A stretch of DNA of 64,000 bases from Candidatus Latescibacterota bacterium (GCA_022827835.1 JAJEIO010000049.1:209494-273493); one strand, 5' to 3'; shown: positions 33,944 to 43,158, counted from the stretch's first letter. A program made the numbers and translations. The notes: a model not told the origin generated them from the letters alone.

Positions 33944-35389
33944 ATGGGCACCTTGCACGGCACGATTATCGACGCAGTCTCCGGCGAACCGCTCGACGCC
34001 AAAGTCCATGTACTCAACGCCTCGGGCACCTTTTCCCAGCCGCCGAACTCCATGCTGAAGCGCGGCCCGGGCACGCCGTTTTTCTTTTCCGATGGCGCGT
34101 TTGCCGTCGAGGGCAGTCGAGGGCGCACGGATGTGCTGGTCGAGCGCGGCACGGAGTACGAGCCTTATCGCACAACCGTCGAACTGCCTGCAAAGGGTCG
34201 CGTCGAGGTGGAGATTTCGCTGCGTCGCTGGTATAGCCCCCAAGAGGATGCTTGGTATCCGGGCAACACGCACATCCACTACGACGAAAAGGAGACTCGG
34301 CCCGACGAGCGGCTTGGGATTGATTGCAGCGTCGAGGGGTACAACGTCACCTGCGTCAGCGTGCTCGACCGCCGCCAATTGCCCTACGCATCCAACAAGT
34401 ATCCCATTGGCGTGATGAACGAGTTTACGACTGCCCATCACGTCCTCGACATCGGCGAGGAAAACCGCCACTACGGAGACAATTCGCCGTGGGGTTTTGG
34501 CTACGGTCACGTGATGTTGCTCAACATCCGCAACCTCGTGCAGCCCGTCAGCCGCGGCCACACCCTCGCCGGGCAATTCGACCCAGACTACCCGCCCTTG
34601 TGCTTTTGCTGCGACGACGCACGCGAGCAGGGCGGCTTGGTCATCTGGTGCCACAACGGCCGCGGCATGGAGGCCCCAGTGGCGGCAGCGCTCGGCAAGC
34701 TCGACGCCTTCAATCTGTTCGACCCCTTTTGGATGGATCCGGAATACGACCTCTGGTACAAGCTCCTCAACTGCGGCCTCCGGCTGCCGGCTTCGACTGG
34801 TACGGATTGGTTTGTGTGCTCCAACAACCGCGTGTACGTGCAAGTAGATGGGGAATTTTCGTATGCGAGCTGGATCGAAGGTATGAAGCAGGGGCGGACC
34901 TTTATCACTAACGGGCCTGCCCTCCAACTCACACTCAACGGGCGTCCCATGGGCGATACTGTGGAATGTGGCAGTGGCACGGAGTTAGAGGCCGAAGTGA
35001 CCTTTAGCTCGTTTTACCCGATTGAGCGCGCCGAGTTGGTGGTCAACGGCGCGGTAGTCCAACGCTGGGAATGGCCCGAAGGGCGACGCGAAGGCGCCTT
35101 GCGCCACGGCTTCAGGGCCGAGCGCGACGGCTGGGTTGCTGCCCGGTTGTGGGGCGATTCGCGCGACAGCTTCGATCAGTCCATTTACGCGCATTCGAGC
35201 CCGAGCTATTTCCGCGGCGGTGCGCCGCCAGCCGAGCGCCAGGCGGACGCGAATTTCTTTCTCCGCTCAATTGACGAATCGCTCAAGTGGATCGACTCGT
35301 ATGGCCGCTACAACAACGACCAGCAGCGCGAGGATGTGCGGGAACTGTTCAGGAGGGGGCGCGAGGTGTTCGAGGGGTTGGCTCGCTGA
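33944..35389 (+). CDS. CehA/McbA-family metallohydrolase
   Basis: PHP-like metal-dependent hydrolase of 481 residues. An N-terminal beta-rich domain (about 1-95) precedes the HxH metal motif H110-I-H112 (YPGNTHIHYDE); later WCHNGRG and ASTGTDWFVC match CehA/McbA relatives, carbamate or ester hydrolases. The ATG at 33944 has an AGGAGG site; the frame to 33827 is over-long. The last 41 bases overlap the convergent rsmA gene. Confidence 0.83.
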   Translation: MGTLHGTIIDAVSGEPLDAKVHVLNASGTFSQPPNSMLKRGPGTPFFFSDGAFAVEGSRGRTDVLVERGTEYEPYRTTVELPAKGRVEVEISLRRWYSPQEDAWYPGNTHIHYDEKETRPDERLGIDCSVEGYNVTCVSVLDRRQLPYASNKYPIGVMNEFTTAHHVLDIGEENRHYGDNSPWGFGYGHVMLLNIRNLVQPVSRGHTLAGQFDPDYPPLCFCCDDAREQGGLVIWCHNGRGMEAPVAAALGKLDAFNLFDPFWMDPEYDLWYKLLNCGLRLPASTGTDWFVCSNNRVYVQVDGEFSYASWIEGMKQGRTFITNGPALQLTLNGRPMGDTVECGSGTELEAEVTFSSFYPIERAELVVNGAVVQRWEWPEGRREGALRHGFRAERDGWVAARLWGDSRDSFDQSIYAHSSPSYFRGGAPPAERQADANFFLRSIDESLKWIDSYGRYNNDQQREDVRELFRRGREVFEGLAR

Positions 35390-36164
35390 GCGGCCACCAG
35401 GCGCGGGTGATTTCACCGAACTCGCGCGGTGTGACGGTGTACACGGGTTTGTTTTTGATCTTCTTGCTCAGGCTGGCGAGGGCGGCTGCGGGGACGATCT
35501 GCTGGACTTGCTCTTGGCGGCGGGCAAAGAGGCTTTCGAGGACCTGTCGGAAGAAATCATCGGACGGCACGGCGAACTTGGGCTTGGTGCGCTTGATGAG
35601 CACGAGTGCGCTCTCAACCTCGGGGCGGGGGAAAAAGGCGTCTTTGCCCACCTGTTCGATCCACTCTACTTGGGCCAACCGCCCTACAGTGACTCCAATT
35701 CGACTATAGCCCTGTTGGCCGACGGTGGCGCACAGCCGCTGAGCCAGCCGCTTGGGCAACATGAGTACGGCCCGCTCGAATCGCTGGTTTAGCAGCTTGA
35801 AGACAATCGGCAGGGCCACTTGATAGGGCAGGTTGGCCACCGCCTTGTCAAAGCGCGGAAAATCCACGGCTAACGCATCGCCCCATATTACCTTGAGATG
35901 TTCGTGCCGACGCTGTAAGTCCTTCAGACACGGGGCGAACTGGCGGTCTTGTTCCACTGCTACAACCTGCCCAGCACGCTCTAGCAATAGCTGCGTCAGA
36001 TTGCCGATTCCAGCCCCGATCTCGAGTACCGTATCTCCGGCCGCGATGTCGGCGCAAGCTACTTCGCGGCGCAGGACGGCGGTGTCGGTGAGGAAGTTTT
36101 GGCCGAGCTTTTTCTTGGGGCGAATGGGGTAGGGGGTTAGACGGTTTGACATTGCAACCGACAC
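35349..36164 (-). CDS. rsmA: 16S rRNA dimethyladenosine transferase, archaeal-flavoured
   Basis: Dimethylates two adjacent adenines near the 3' end of 16S rRNA during small-subunit assembly. KKLGQNFLTD, VLEIGAGIGNLT, and catalytic NLPY at 111-114 are present. The run VANLPYQVALPIVFKLL and FPRPEVESALVLIKR read closer to archaeal KsgA/Dim1 than to typical bacterial RsmA, and the C-terminal F-x-x-R-R-x-x-x-x-x-N block is altered (LFARRQEQVQQIV). Length 271 is normal. The 3' end overlaps the CehA/McbA gene by 41 bases. Confidence 0.87.
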   Translation of the reverse strand: MSVAMSNRLTPYPIRPKKKLGQNFLTDTAVLRREVACADIAAGDTVLEIGAGIGNLTQLLLERAGQVVAVEQDRQFAPCLKDLQRRHEHLKVIWGDALAVDFPRFDKAVANLPYQVALPIVFKLLNQRFERAVLMLPKRLAQRLCATVGQQGYSRIGVTVGRLAQVEWIEQVGKDAFFPRPEVESALVLIKRTKPKFAVPSDDFFRQVLESLFARRQEQVQQIVPAAALASLSKKIKNKPVYTVTPREFGEITRAWWPLSEPTPRTPRAPS

Positions 36165-36208
36165 GTTTTCTCAATCACAGACATTACGCACCGTCGGAGT
36201 CGTTGGTA

Positions 36209-36247
36209 GAGATGCTTCGACTCCACTGCGCTCCGCTCAGCATGACA
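36209..36247. repeat. CTTCGACTCC-type dispersed repeat
   Basis: A 39-base segment (GATGCTTCGACTCCACTGCG then CTCCGCTCAGCATGACA) of a kind seen between genes in many unrelated bacterial genomes. One copy only in this window, between rsmA and trxB. No function assigned. Confidence 0.45.
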
Positions 36248-36255
36248 GACAAGCA

Positions 36256-37191
36256 CTAATGCGCTAAAAACCGCTCGGCCTCAATTGCCGCCATGCACCC
36301 GGTGCCGGCTGCGGTGACGGCTTGGCGGTACACGGAGTCCTGCACGTCGCCGCAGGCAAAAACCCCGGGAATACCCGTGGCGGTCGAATCTGGGTCGGTG
36401 AGGATGTAGCCTTGCTCGTTCATGGCCAATGTGCCCTCGAAAAGCTGGGAGTTAGGGATGTGGCCGATGGCCATAAAGACCCCTTCGCAGGCAAACTCCT
36501 GCGTCTGATCCGTTTGGGTGTCCTTGAGCAGTACCCCGCGCACGGCCAACTCGTCGTCCGCCTGCAAAATTTCCTCGACCGTGGCGTTGACTACGAAGTC
36601 GATCTTGTCGTTGTCCTGTGCGCGCTTGAGCATGATTTTGGAGGCGCGGAACTCGTCGCGGCGGTGGACGATGGTGACTTTGGACGCGAATTTCGTCAGG
36701 TAGGTCCCTTCCTCCATAGCCGAGTCGCCGCCACCGACCACGACTAGCTCCTTGTCGCGGAAGAAAAAGCCGTCGCAGGTGGCGCAGGCCGAGACTCCGT
36801 GTCCCATGAGCCGCGTCTCGGACTCTATACCGAGGAGGCGCGCCGACGCGCCAGTGGCGATGATTAGGGCGTCGCAAGTGTAGGAGGCGTCATCGCTTTT
36901 GACGGCAAAGGGCCGCTTGGACAGATCGACTTCGGTGGCAATTTTGAATTGGCACTCGGCACCAAAGCGCTGCGACTGCTGGCGCATCAGATCGACGAGT
37001 TCTGGCCCCATGATGCCGTCGGGGAAGCCGGGGTAGTTTTCGACGTCCGTGGTAATGGTTAGCTGGCCGCCTGGCTGCAAGCCTTCTAGGACGAGTGGGG
37101 CTAGGTCAGCTCTGGCCGCGTACAGGGCGGCGGTTAATCCGGCTGGACCCGAGCCGATGATGACGACTTTGTGGTGGTGATTCTCGCTCAT
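36256..37191 (-). CDS. trxB: thioredoxin reductase
   Basis: NADPH-dependent flavoprotein, 311 residues, reducing thioredoxin. FAD loop IIGSGPAGLTAALYAAR, redox centre C136-A-T-C139 (ACATCDGFFF), NADPH loop VVGGGDSAMEEGTYL and C-terminal FACGDVQD are all present. Its stop is 91 bases past the rsmA start on the same strand. It could support the thioredoxin-fold protein at 28772. Confidence 0.96.
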   Translation of the reverse strand: MSENHHHKVVIIGSGPAGLTAALYAARADLAPLVLEGLQPGGQLTITTDVENYPGFPDGIMGPELVDLMRQQSQRFGAECQFKIATEVDLSKRPFAVKSDDASYTCDALIIATGASARLLGIESETRLMGHGVSACATCDGFFFRDKELVVVGGGDSAMEEGTYLTKFASKVTIVHRRDEFRASKIMLKRAQDNDKIDFVVNATVEEILQADDELAVRGVLLKDTQTDQTQEFACEGVFMAIGHIPNSQLFEGTLAMNEQGYILTDPDSTATGIPGVFACGDVQDSVYRQAVTAAGTGCMAAIEAERFLAH

Positions 37192-37205
37192 TGTTCTCCT
37201 TTTAT

Positions 37206-38162
37206 TTACACGATACGGCTCAAAAGTTCTCTACCCTCCAACCCGGCCAATAGATTGCCCACCGACCGCTCGGCCATGACTTGGCGCGTCTGGTGAGTCG
37301 CGCTGCCTAGGTGGGGTATGATGACGAGATTGTCCAGCGCTAGGAGGGGGTGGTCGCGGGGCAGGGGTTCGGGTTCGGTTACGTCGAGGGCGGCTGCGTA
37401 GATCCCGCCGTTTTGCAGGGTTTCCAACAGCGCGTCGTGATCGACGACGCCCCCGCGCGCGGCATTGACCAGCACGGCCGACTTTTTCATCAGGCCCAGT
37501 TCACGCTGGCCGATCATGCCCCGCGTCTGATCGGTCAGCGGCATGTTCAAGGTCACGAAATCCGCCTGTTGGAGCAGCTCGTCTAGCTCGACGTAGCGCG
37601 CGCCGAGGTCGGCTTCGGCCTTGGGGTTGGGGTTGCGGTTGTGGTACAAGACGGTCATGTCGAAGGCAAGCGCACGGCGCGCTACTTGGTAGCCGATACT
37701 GCCCAGCCCAATGATGCCGAGGACTTGGTGGTGGACTTCTTGTCCCAGCATGAAGCTCGGATCGTAGGCCACAAAATCCGGGCCACGGGCGAAATGGTCG
37801 CCTTGGATGAGGTTGCGCGCCGCGGCCAAGAGCAGGGCGAAGGTTATATCGGCCGTTGCGCCGTCAAGGATTTTGGGCGTGTTGCCGACGGGGATGCCGC
37901 GCTCTTGGGCGGCTTGGAGGTCGATGTGATCGACGCCGACGCCGTAGTTGCTTATGACGCGGAGCTCGGGCATGAGATCCATGTATTCGGCGGTGAAGGC
38001 GTAGTGGCCGTAGTTGTACACGCCTTCGATGGTGCGGAGGAGTTCGGCCGGAGGCTGCGGGTCCAGCGGATTCCAGCGGACGATCTCGGCGCGTTCCTCG
38101 ATCATGGGGATGATGGTGTAATACGGTTCGATTTCCGAGCGGATTAGGACTTTGTAGGGCAT
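37206..38162 (-). CDS. D-isomer 2-hydroxyacid dehydrogenase
   Basis: NAD-dependent dehydrogenase of 318 residues. The Rossmann loop GIIGLGSIGYQVARR, catalytic Arg in VNAARGGVVD, Glu in DVTEPEPL, and His in IPHLGSAT are all present. The ATG at 38162 is chosen because the frame to 38294 adds a low-complexity extension. Substrate may be glyoxylate/hydroxypyruvate or phosphoglycerate-like. It precedes trxB by 14 bases, so the two may be co-transcribed. Confidence 0.9.
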   Translation of the reverse strand: MPYKVLIRSEIEPYYTIIPMIEERAEIVRWNPLDPQPPAELLRTIEGVYNYGHYAFTAEYMDLMPELRVISNYGVGVDHIDLQAAQERGIPVGNTPKILDGATADITFALLLAAARNLIQGDHFARGPDFVAYDPSFMLGQEVHHQVLGIIGLGSIGYQVARRALAFDMTVLYHNRNPNPKAEADLGARYVELDELLQQADFVTLNMPLTDQTRGMIGQRELGLMKKSAVLVNAARGGVVDHDALLETLQNGGIYAAALDVTEPEPLPRDHPLLALDNLVIIPHLGSATHQTRQVMAERSVGNLLAGLEGRELLSRIV

Positions 38163-38274
38163 TTGAGCATTAGGGGTTTGGGATTGAGTTACAAGAGGAG
38201 GGGAATATAAAGAAGGCGTCCGTTTCAGCAAGAGACCTTGACGCTTAGGATGGCGTGGGCGACCTTGAGGCGTC

Positions 38275-39024
38275 ATGTTGATTGCACATCCCAAAGGGCA
38301 CTATCGCTTTCTCCAGGGTATTGACCCCTATTCCTGTGGTGTCGTCGCCGAGCCGGGCTGGGAGATCGTCCGCGTTGTGCTGGCCGAGCCGCTGCCTTGG
38401 CGCGAGGGCTTTGAGCGCGTGGATGCACATCTGGCGGCGGAAGGCTGCGACCGAGTATTGCTCTGCGCGATGGAGTTGCGCTCGCCCGCGCCTTTTACTA
38501 TGCAGGGGTTCATCGACTTTAACCGCGAATACTGCGCCGTCCTGCGGGCGTGGGGTTTGTACGTGGACGAGCTCAATCCGGTGGCGCGTACTAATGTCGC
38601 ACCGGCGTGCGATCCGCCGGATATGCCTTCGCTGTACGCCTTTTCCTACGCGGTTCCCAATGATCAGATTGACCGCAAAACTTTGATCGTGGCTGGTGCT
38701 GGCGAATTGCGGGAGGGGCACCTTGTGACCGAGGGGATTATCCGCTCGGGCGACACGTCGCCCGCTGCCATGCGCGAGAAGGCCGCTTATGTGGCGCAGG
38801 TTATGGGCGAGCGGCTCGCGGGTCTCGGCGGGACGTGGGATCTGATCGACGCGGTTGACGTGTACACCATCTATCCCTTAGCGGAAATTCTCGAAGAAAT
38901 TCTCCTGCCGACGATGGACGCGGCGCGGCGATACGGCGTCTGCTGGCACTACGCTCGGCCGCCGGTTGTGGACATCGACTTTGAGATGGATCTGCACGGC
39001 GTGGTGACGCAGCGAATCGTCTAA
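38275..39024 (+). CDS. uncharacterised protein, possibly RidA-like
   Basis: A 249-residue soluble protein without signal or membrane segments. It begins MLIAHPKGHYRFLQGIDPYS. Features such as LIVAGAGELREG and a C-terminal segment about LLPTMDAARRYGV to VVDIDFEMDLHG loosely recall RidA/YjgF folds and their fused relatives, but the catalytic Arg context is unclear. Its stop overlaps the convergent phosphopantetheinyl transferase gene by 4 bases. No function assigned. Confidence 0.6.
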   Translation: MLIAHPKGHYRFLQGIDPYSCGVVAEPGWEIVRVVLAEPLPWREGFERVDAHLAAEGCDRVLLCAMELRSPAPFTMQGFIDFNREYCAVLRAWGLYVDELNPVARTNVAPACDPPDMPSLYAFSYAVPNDQIDRKTLIVAGAGELREGHLVTEGIIRSGDTSPAAMREKAAYVAQVMGERLAGLGGTWDLIDAVDVYTIYPLAEILEEILLPTMDAARRYGVCWHYARPPVVDIDFEMDLHGVVTQRIV

Positions 39025-39740
39025 GATCGCCAGCTCCAGCCCCGCATCCGCCAGTCCACGCCAGCCCCGCACAAAGCCGCGACGTATCCGTCCGCCGGTT
39101 CCAAAGCCATCAACTTCCACCGTTCCAATTCGTCCCGACCCTCGTCCGAGCGCAAAAGCGCCGCCTCTGCTCCCAGCGACACCGCAAAAGTGCCGAGGCC
39201 AGCGGCGATACCATCACCCCGCGCCTTGACATAGGCTTCCTTGCGCGTCCAGATGTTGTAAAAAGCGGCTCGCCGCTTCTCGTCCGGCACCTCGGCTAGC
39301 GCCTCCTGTTCCTCCAGCGAAAAGAAGCGCGCGGCAATTTGCTCGTGCGCAACTTGGGGCCGCATCCACTCCACATCGACGCCGACCTCGCGGTCAAGTG
39401 CTATCGCATACAGGGCCAGTTCGTGGGTGTGGGACACGTTGAAATGCGGCCCGCCCTCTTGCAGGAAGGGCTTGCCGTGCGCGCCGCGCACAAAAGCCAC
39501 CGCGCCGGGATCTCGGTCGAGATACCGTCCCAGAAGCTGGCGCAGCATTCCCCGCGCCACCACAAAGCGCCGCTGATGGGTGCCGGAGAGCAAGCCGCTC
39601 GCTCGCTCGCGCTCTTCCGCGCTGAGACAAGCCGCGAGCGCAGCCTCCTCACCAGCCGCGTCCAACTCGACGCACCAGACGTGGATTTCATCGTCGCTGA
39701 GCCGAGGCCAGTCCGACGGGATTTTCCAAGCGATTGTCAT
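39021..39740 (-). CDS. 4'-phosphopantetheinyl transferase, Sfp-like
   Basis: Activates acyl- or peptidyl-carrier proteins by transferring phosphopantetheine from CoA. Family motifs are VGVDVEWMRP, RFFSLEEQEAL, and FYNIWTRKEAYVKARGDG (Mg-binding Asp/Glu and catalytic Lys), with KPFLQEGGPHFNVSHT before them. At 239 residues it is of the two-lobe Sfp type rather than the short AcpS type, often linked to polyketide or peptide synthesis, but no such cluster is in the window. Start 39740 (MTIAWKIP) preferred to 39773. Confidence 0.86.
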   Translation of the reverse strand: MTIAWKIPSDWPRLSDDEIHVWCVELDAAGEEAALAACLSAEERERASGLLSGTHQRRFVVARGMLRQLLGRYLDRDPGAVAFVRGAHGKPFLQEGGPHFNVSHTHELALYAIALDREVGVDVEWMRPQVAHEQIAARFFSLEEQEALAEVPDEKRRAAFYNIWTRKEAYVKARGDGIAAGLGTFAVSLGAEAALLRSDEGRDELERWKLMALEPADGYVAALCGAGVDWRMRGWSWRS

Positions 39741-39839
39741 CGAAGGTTCACTTGACGCCACAGTGTATCGCATTCAGATTAAAACGGATTGCGGATTTTC
39801 TGAAAACACTTAATCCATATATAAATGAAGGAGTGCCTC

Positions 39840-42149
39840 ATGGCTGCCTTTTCCAGCAAAGATTATCCCGATTACACGTCCGACGGCAAGTACAAAGTCA
39901 TCGGCACCCGCCCCATCCGCCACGACGGCGTCGATAAGGTCACCGGTGCGGCCGTGTACGGAGCCGACGTGCGCCTGCCGGGCCTGCTCTACGGCAAGGT
40001 CCTGCGTAGCCCTCATCCCCACGCCGAGATTATCTCGATCGACACCTCCAAGGCCCTCGCGCTCGACGGAGTGCGCGCCGTGGCCACATCCGACGATTTG
40101 GTCGAGACCGTGGATAAGCTCTCTAACATCGGCGAAACCACCGTTAACGTGCGCGAGATCGCCAAAAACTCGCTGGCCTCGGACAAGGTGCTCTATACGG
40201 GCCACGCGGTCGCAGCCGTATGCGCGGTCAGCCCCCACATCGCCGAAGAAGCCCTCGACCTAATCGAGGTCGAATACAAGGTCTTGGAGCCGGTCGTGGA
40301 TATCCGCGAGGCCATGCGCGACGACGCTCCGCTGCTCGACGAAGAGCGCACCACGCGCGCCCTCGGCGAGGACACGGGCAAGAAGAGCAACATCGCCACC
40401 CACAATCAGCACGCCATGGGCGACCTCGAAGCGGGCTTTGCCGAGGCCGACGTGATCGTCGAGCGCGAATTCCACACGGCCACCATTCACCAGGGCTACA
40501 TTGAGCCGCACAACACGACCGTCTGGTGGAAAAACGACGGCAGCGTCACCGTGTGGGTGAGCACGCAAGGGCCGTTTGAGATCCGCTCACAGGTGTCGGA
40601 AGTCCTCAACGTGCCGGTCTCCAAGGTCAAGGTTATCCCCTGCGAGATTGGCGGCGGCTTCGGCGGCAAGTTCCCCACCTATATGGAACCAGCCGCGGCC
40701 ATTATGTCGCACAAAACCGGCCAGCCGGTCAAAATGATCATGAGCCGCACCGAGGTCTTTCAGGGGACTGGCCCGGCTCCCGGCTCCTATATAAAGGTCA
40801 AGATGGGGGCCAAAAACGACGGCACCATCACCGCGGCCCACTGCTACATGGCGTACGAGGCCGGGGCCTATCCCGGCTCGGCTGTGGGGGCTGGAGCGCA
40901 GTGTGTCCTCGCGCCTTATTACATCGCCAATGTTACCATTGACGCGTACGACGTGGTCGTCAACAAGCCCAAGTCCTCGGCCTATCGCGCGCCTGGGGCA
41001 CCCAACGCGGCCTTTGCCTCGGAGAGCGTCATCGACGAGCTGGCCGAGAAAATCGGCATGGACCCGCTGGCGATGCGGTTGCAGAACTCCGCTAAAGAGG
41101 GGACACGCCGCGCCGACGGCACGGTGTACAGGAAGATCGGCTGCGAGGAAACCGTGCAAGCCGCCAAAGACTCGGAGCACTATCACAGCAAGCTCGAAGG
41201 CCCTTATCGGGGGCGCGGCGTGGCCGGGGGCTTTTGGTTTAACGGCGGCGGCATGTCTTCGGCCGCCATTGCCGTCAATGACAACGGCACGATCAATCTC
41301 ACCGAAGGCTCAGTTGACATCGGCGGCAGCCGCGCCGCCATGGCCATGATCGTCGCCGAGACTTTGGGGCTGCGGGCCGAGGACATCAATCCCTCGATCC
41401 CGGACACCAGTTCGATTGGCTTCACCGGCGGTACCGGCGGCAGCCGCGTGTGCTATGCCACGGGGCACGCCTGCTACAACGCGGCTGAAGACGTCAAAGC
41501 CGAGATGTGTCGGCGCGCTGCGCGGCAGCTAGAGGTCGCCGAGGACGATATCGAGTTCGAGGACGGCAGCTTTGTCTGCAAATCCGATCCCGCTCAGCGG
41601 CTCACCTTTGCGGAGGTCGCCGCCAACCAGGGCAGCACTGGCGGCCCGATCACCGGCAAGGGCACGATCAACGCCGGCGGCCCGGGCAATGCCTTCGCCG
41701 TACACATCGTCGATGTGGAGGTCGATCCAGACACCGGCAAGGTCGAGATTTTGCGCTATACCGCGGTGCAAGACGTGGGTAAGGCCGTTCATCCCTCGTA
41801 CGTCGAGGGCCAGATCCAGGGTGGGGCCGTGCAGGGCATTGGCTGGGCGCTCACCGAGGGCTACTTCTACACGGACGATGGCCAGATGGCCAACCCGACC
41901 TTCCTCGACTATCGGATGCCGACCACCTTTGACATTCCCTTGATCGAGACGATTTTGGTCGAAGTGCCCAACCCGGCCAGCCCGCATGGGATTCGCGGCG
42001 TCGGCGAAGTGCCCTTGGTGCCGCCGATGGCCGCCATTGCCAACGCCATCTACAATGCCATAGGTTGCCGCTTGGGCGAGTTGCCCATGAGTCCAGACCG
42101 GGTCGTCGCCGCCTTGCAGGAGCATCCGCTAGAGGAAGCGGCTGGCTGA
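39840..42149 (+). CDS. xanthine-dehydrogenase-family molybdenum-binding subunit
   Basis: Large Mo-cofactor subunit of 769 residues. VTGAAVYGADVRLPGLLYGK at the start, GGGFGGK at 271-277, the HGIRGVGEVPLVPP segment with the active-site Glu near residue 720, and APGAPNA are visible. The AAGGAG site fits the ATG at 39840. Members normally work with FAD and 2Fe-2S subunits; neither is adjacent here, nor are maturation genes. Either those subunits lie elsewhere or this is a lone form. Followed by a clear terminator. Confidence 0.87.
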   Translation: MAAFSSKDYPDYTSDGKYKVIGTRPIRHDGVDKVTGAAVYGADVRLPGLLYGKVLRSPHPHAEIISIDTSKALALDGVRAVATSDDLVETVDKLSNIGETTVNVREIAKNSLASDKVLYTGHAVAAVCAVSPHIAEEALDLIEVEYKVLEPVVDIREAMRDDAPLLDEERTTRALGEDTGKKSNIATHNQHAMGDLEAGFAEADVIVEREFHTATIHQGYIEPHNTTVWWKNDGSVTVWVSTQGPFEIRSQVSEVLNVPVSKVKVIPCEIGGGFGGKFPTYMEPAAAIMSHKTGQPVKMIMSRTEVFQGTGPAPGSYIKVKMGAKNDGTITAAHCYMAYEAGAYPGSAVGAGAQCVLAPYYIANVTIDAYDVVVNKPKSSAYRAPGAPNAAFASESVIDELAEKIGMDPLAMRLQNSAKEGTRRADGTVYRKIGCEETVQAAKDSEHYHSKLEGPYRGRGVAGGFWFNGGGMSSAAIAVNDNGTINLTEGSVDIGGSRAAMAMIVAETLGLRAEDINPSIPDTSSIGFTGGTGGSRVCYATGHACYNAAEDVKAEMCRRAARQLEVAEDDIEFEDGSFVCKSDPAQRLTFAEVAANQGSTGGPITGKGTINAGGPGNAFAVHIVDVEVDPDTGKVEILRYTAVQDVGKAVHPSYVEGQIQGGAVQGIGWALTEGYFYTDDGQMANPTFLDYRMPTTFDIPLIETILVEVPNPASPHGIRGVGEVPLVPPMAAIANAIYNAIGCRLGELPMSPDRVVAALQEHPLEEAAG

Positions 42150-42170
42150 GGGACAGCGTTCTGAGTATTA

Positions 42171-42206
42171 GCGCCCGGTTCCTCGTGGGAGCCGGGCGCT
42201 TTTATT
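42171..42206 (+). terminator. rho-independent terminator after the Mo-subunit gene
   Basis: GCGCCCGG at 42171-42178 pairs with CCGGGCGC at 42192-42199, extended by a few weaker pairs around a short loop, followed by TTTTATT. It lies 21 bases after the Mo-subunit stop and 10 bases before the next ATG, separating the two transcription units. Confidence 0.85.
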
Positions 42207-42216
42207 GATTAGGATC

Positions 42217-43071
42217 ATGGCCGAAAACATCGACCCCGACGACTTTATTGACGCGCTGCTGCCGGTCGTCGGCCAGTGCGCCCGCGCCTCGCTGATTTTC
42301 TACGGCCAAGTCGCAGACATTGGCAAGGCCGCAGACAAGAGCCTCACCGGCAGCAAGGCGCAGGACGCCTCCACGGCCTTCACGGTGCTCGACGCGGCCG
42401 TGCAGGACATCCTCCTCGCAGCCGTGCTCCAGCACTTCCCGTTTGTGCGCTGCATTGCCGAAGAGCGCACGCCGCTCAAAAAGCGCTTTGTCGGTAACAC
42501 CTCGCCCTACGCGGTCATCCTCGATCCCATCGACGGCACCTTGCACTTCAAGCAGGGCGACGCGCCCTATCACATCGTCATCGGCTTGGCTTGCGACGGT
42601 CAGATGCTAGCCGCTATTGTCGCGCGGCCCTCGGAGGATAAAATTTTTACGGCCATCAAGGGCGAGGGGGCTTTCGTGCGCGTTGGCAATGGCCGTCCTC
42701 GGCGCTTGCAGCTACCTGCCGAACCGCGCACGAACAAAGTCTTCATTTCCTCCAAGGCCCGTCCTTATCAGGCCCTCGTCCGTCCCGCGCTCGCTCCGCG
42801 CGAAAGCCCTATTGGTGCGGCATTGGTCCTCACGGAGGTCGCCGAGGGCACACTATGTGCGTACTTGACGCGCCAAGTCGAAGTCTATGACGTCGGCCCG
42901 CCGTCGCTGATTGCCGAAGAAGCCGGGGCGCGCTGCTACATCGGGGAACGTCGCCGCCCGACTTATACCCAGCGCCGCAAATTCGGGCATTTTTTGGCCG
43001 CGGCCAACGACGAGATCGCCGAGCAACTTTTTGCCATCTTGCGCCGCGTGCGTCAAAGCCAACGACTATAG
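42217..43071 (+). CDS. inositol-monophosphatase-family protein
   Basis: A 284-residue Mg-dependent phosphatase of the IMPase/FBPase/CysQ superfamily. The metal site is visible in CIAEERT, ILDPIDGTLHF, and the C-terminal VEVYDVGPPSLIAEEAGA (Asp). It could act on inositol phosphate, 3'-phosphoadenosine phosphates, or a sugar phosphate; specificity is not readable. The ATG at 42217 lies just past the terminator, so a promoter must be close or it is read through. Confidence 0.83.
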   Translation: MAENIDPDDFIDALLPVVGQCARASLIFYGQVADIGKAADKSLTGSKAQDASTAFTVLDAAVQDILLAAVLQHFPFVRCIAEERTPLKKRFVGNTSPYAVILDPIDGTLHFKQGDAPYHIVIGLACDGQMLAAIVARPSEDKIFTAIKGEGAFVRVGNGRPRRLQLPAEPRTNKVFISSKARPYQALVRPALAPRESPIGAALVLTEVAEGTLCAYLTRQVEVYDVGPPSLIAEEAGARCYIGERRRPTYTQRRKFGHFLAAANDEIAEQLFAILRRVRQSQRL

Positions 43072-43095
43072 CCGTCCTCAATCATTCACGAGATG

Positions 43096-43127
43096 ATCCG
43101 CAGATGGACGCAGATAGACGCAGAATA
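43096..43127. repeat. copy B of the ATCTGCGTC-type dispersed repeat
   Basis: ATCCGCAGATGGACGCAGAT followed by AGACGCAGAATA is the reverse complement, with few changes, of 30314-30345. It sits in the 110-bp gap between the phosphatase and the DapA-family gene. Confidence 0.7.
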
Positions 43128-43158
43128 GTATTTTCAAGACGATCTGTATATCGAATCG

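Noticed and set aside
33863..34927. 354-codon open frame opposite the CehA/McbA gene
   Set aside because: Same cause; no recognisable motif, and the plus strand is a well supported enzyme.
39840..42149. Carbon monoxide dehydrogenase large subunit
   Set aside because: No CoxL-type active-site loop recognised and no CoxS or CoxM partner; the general xanthine dehydrogenase family is the safer call.
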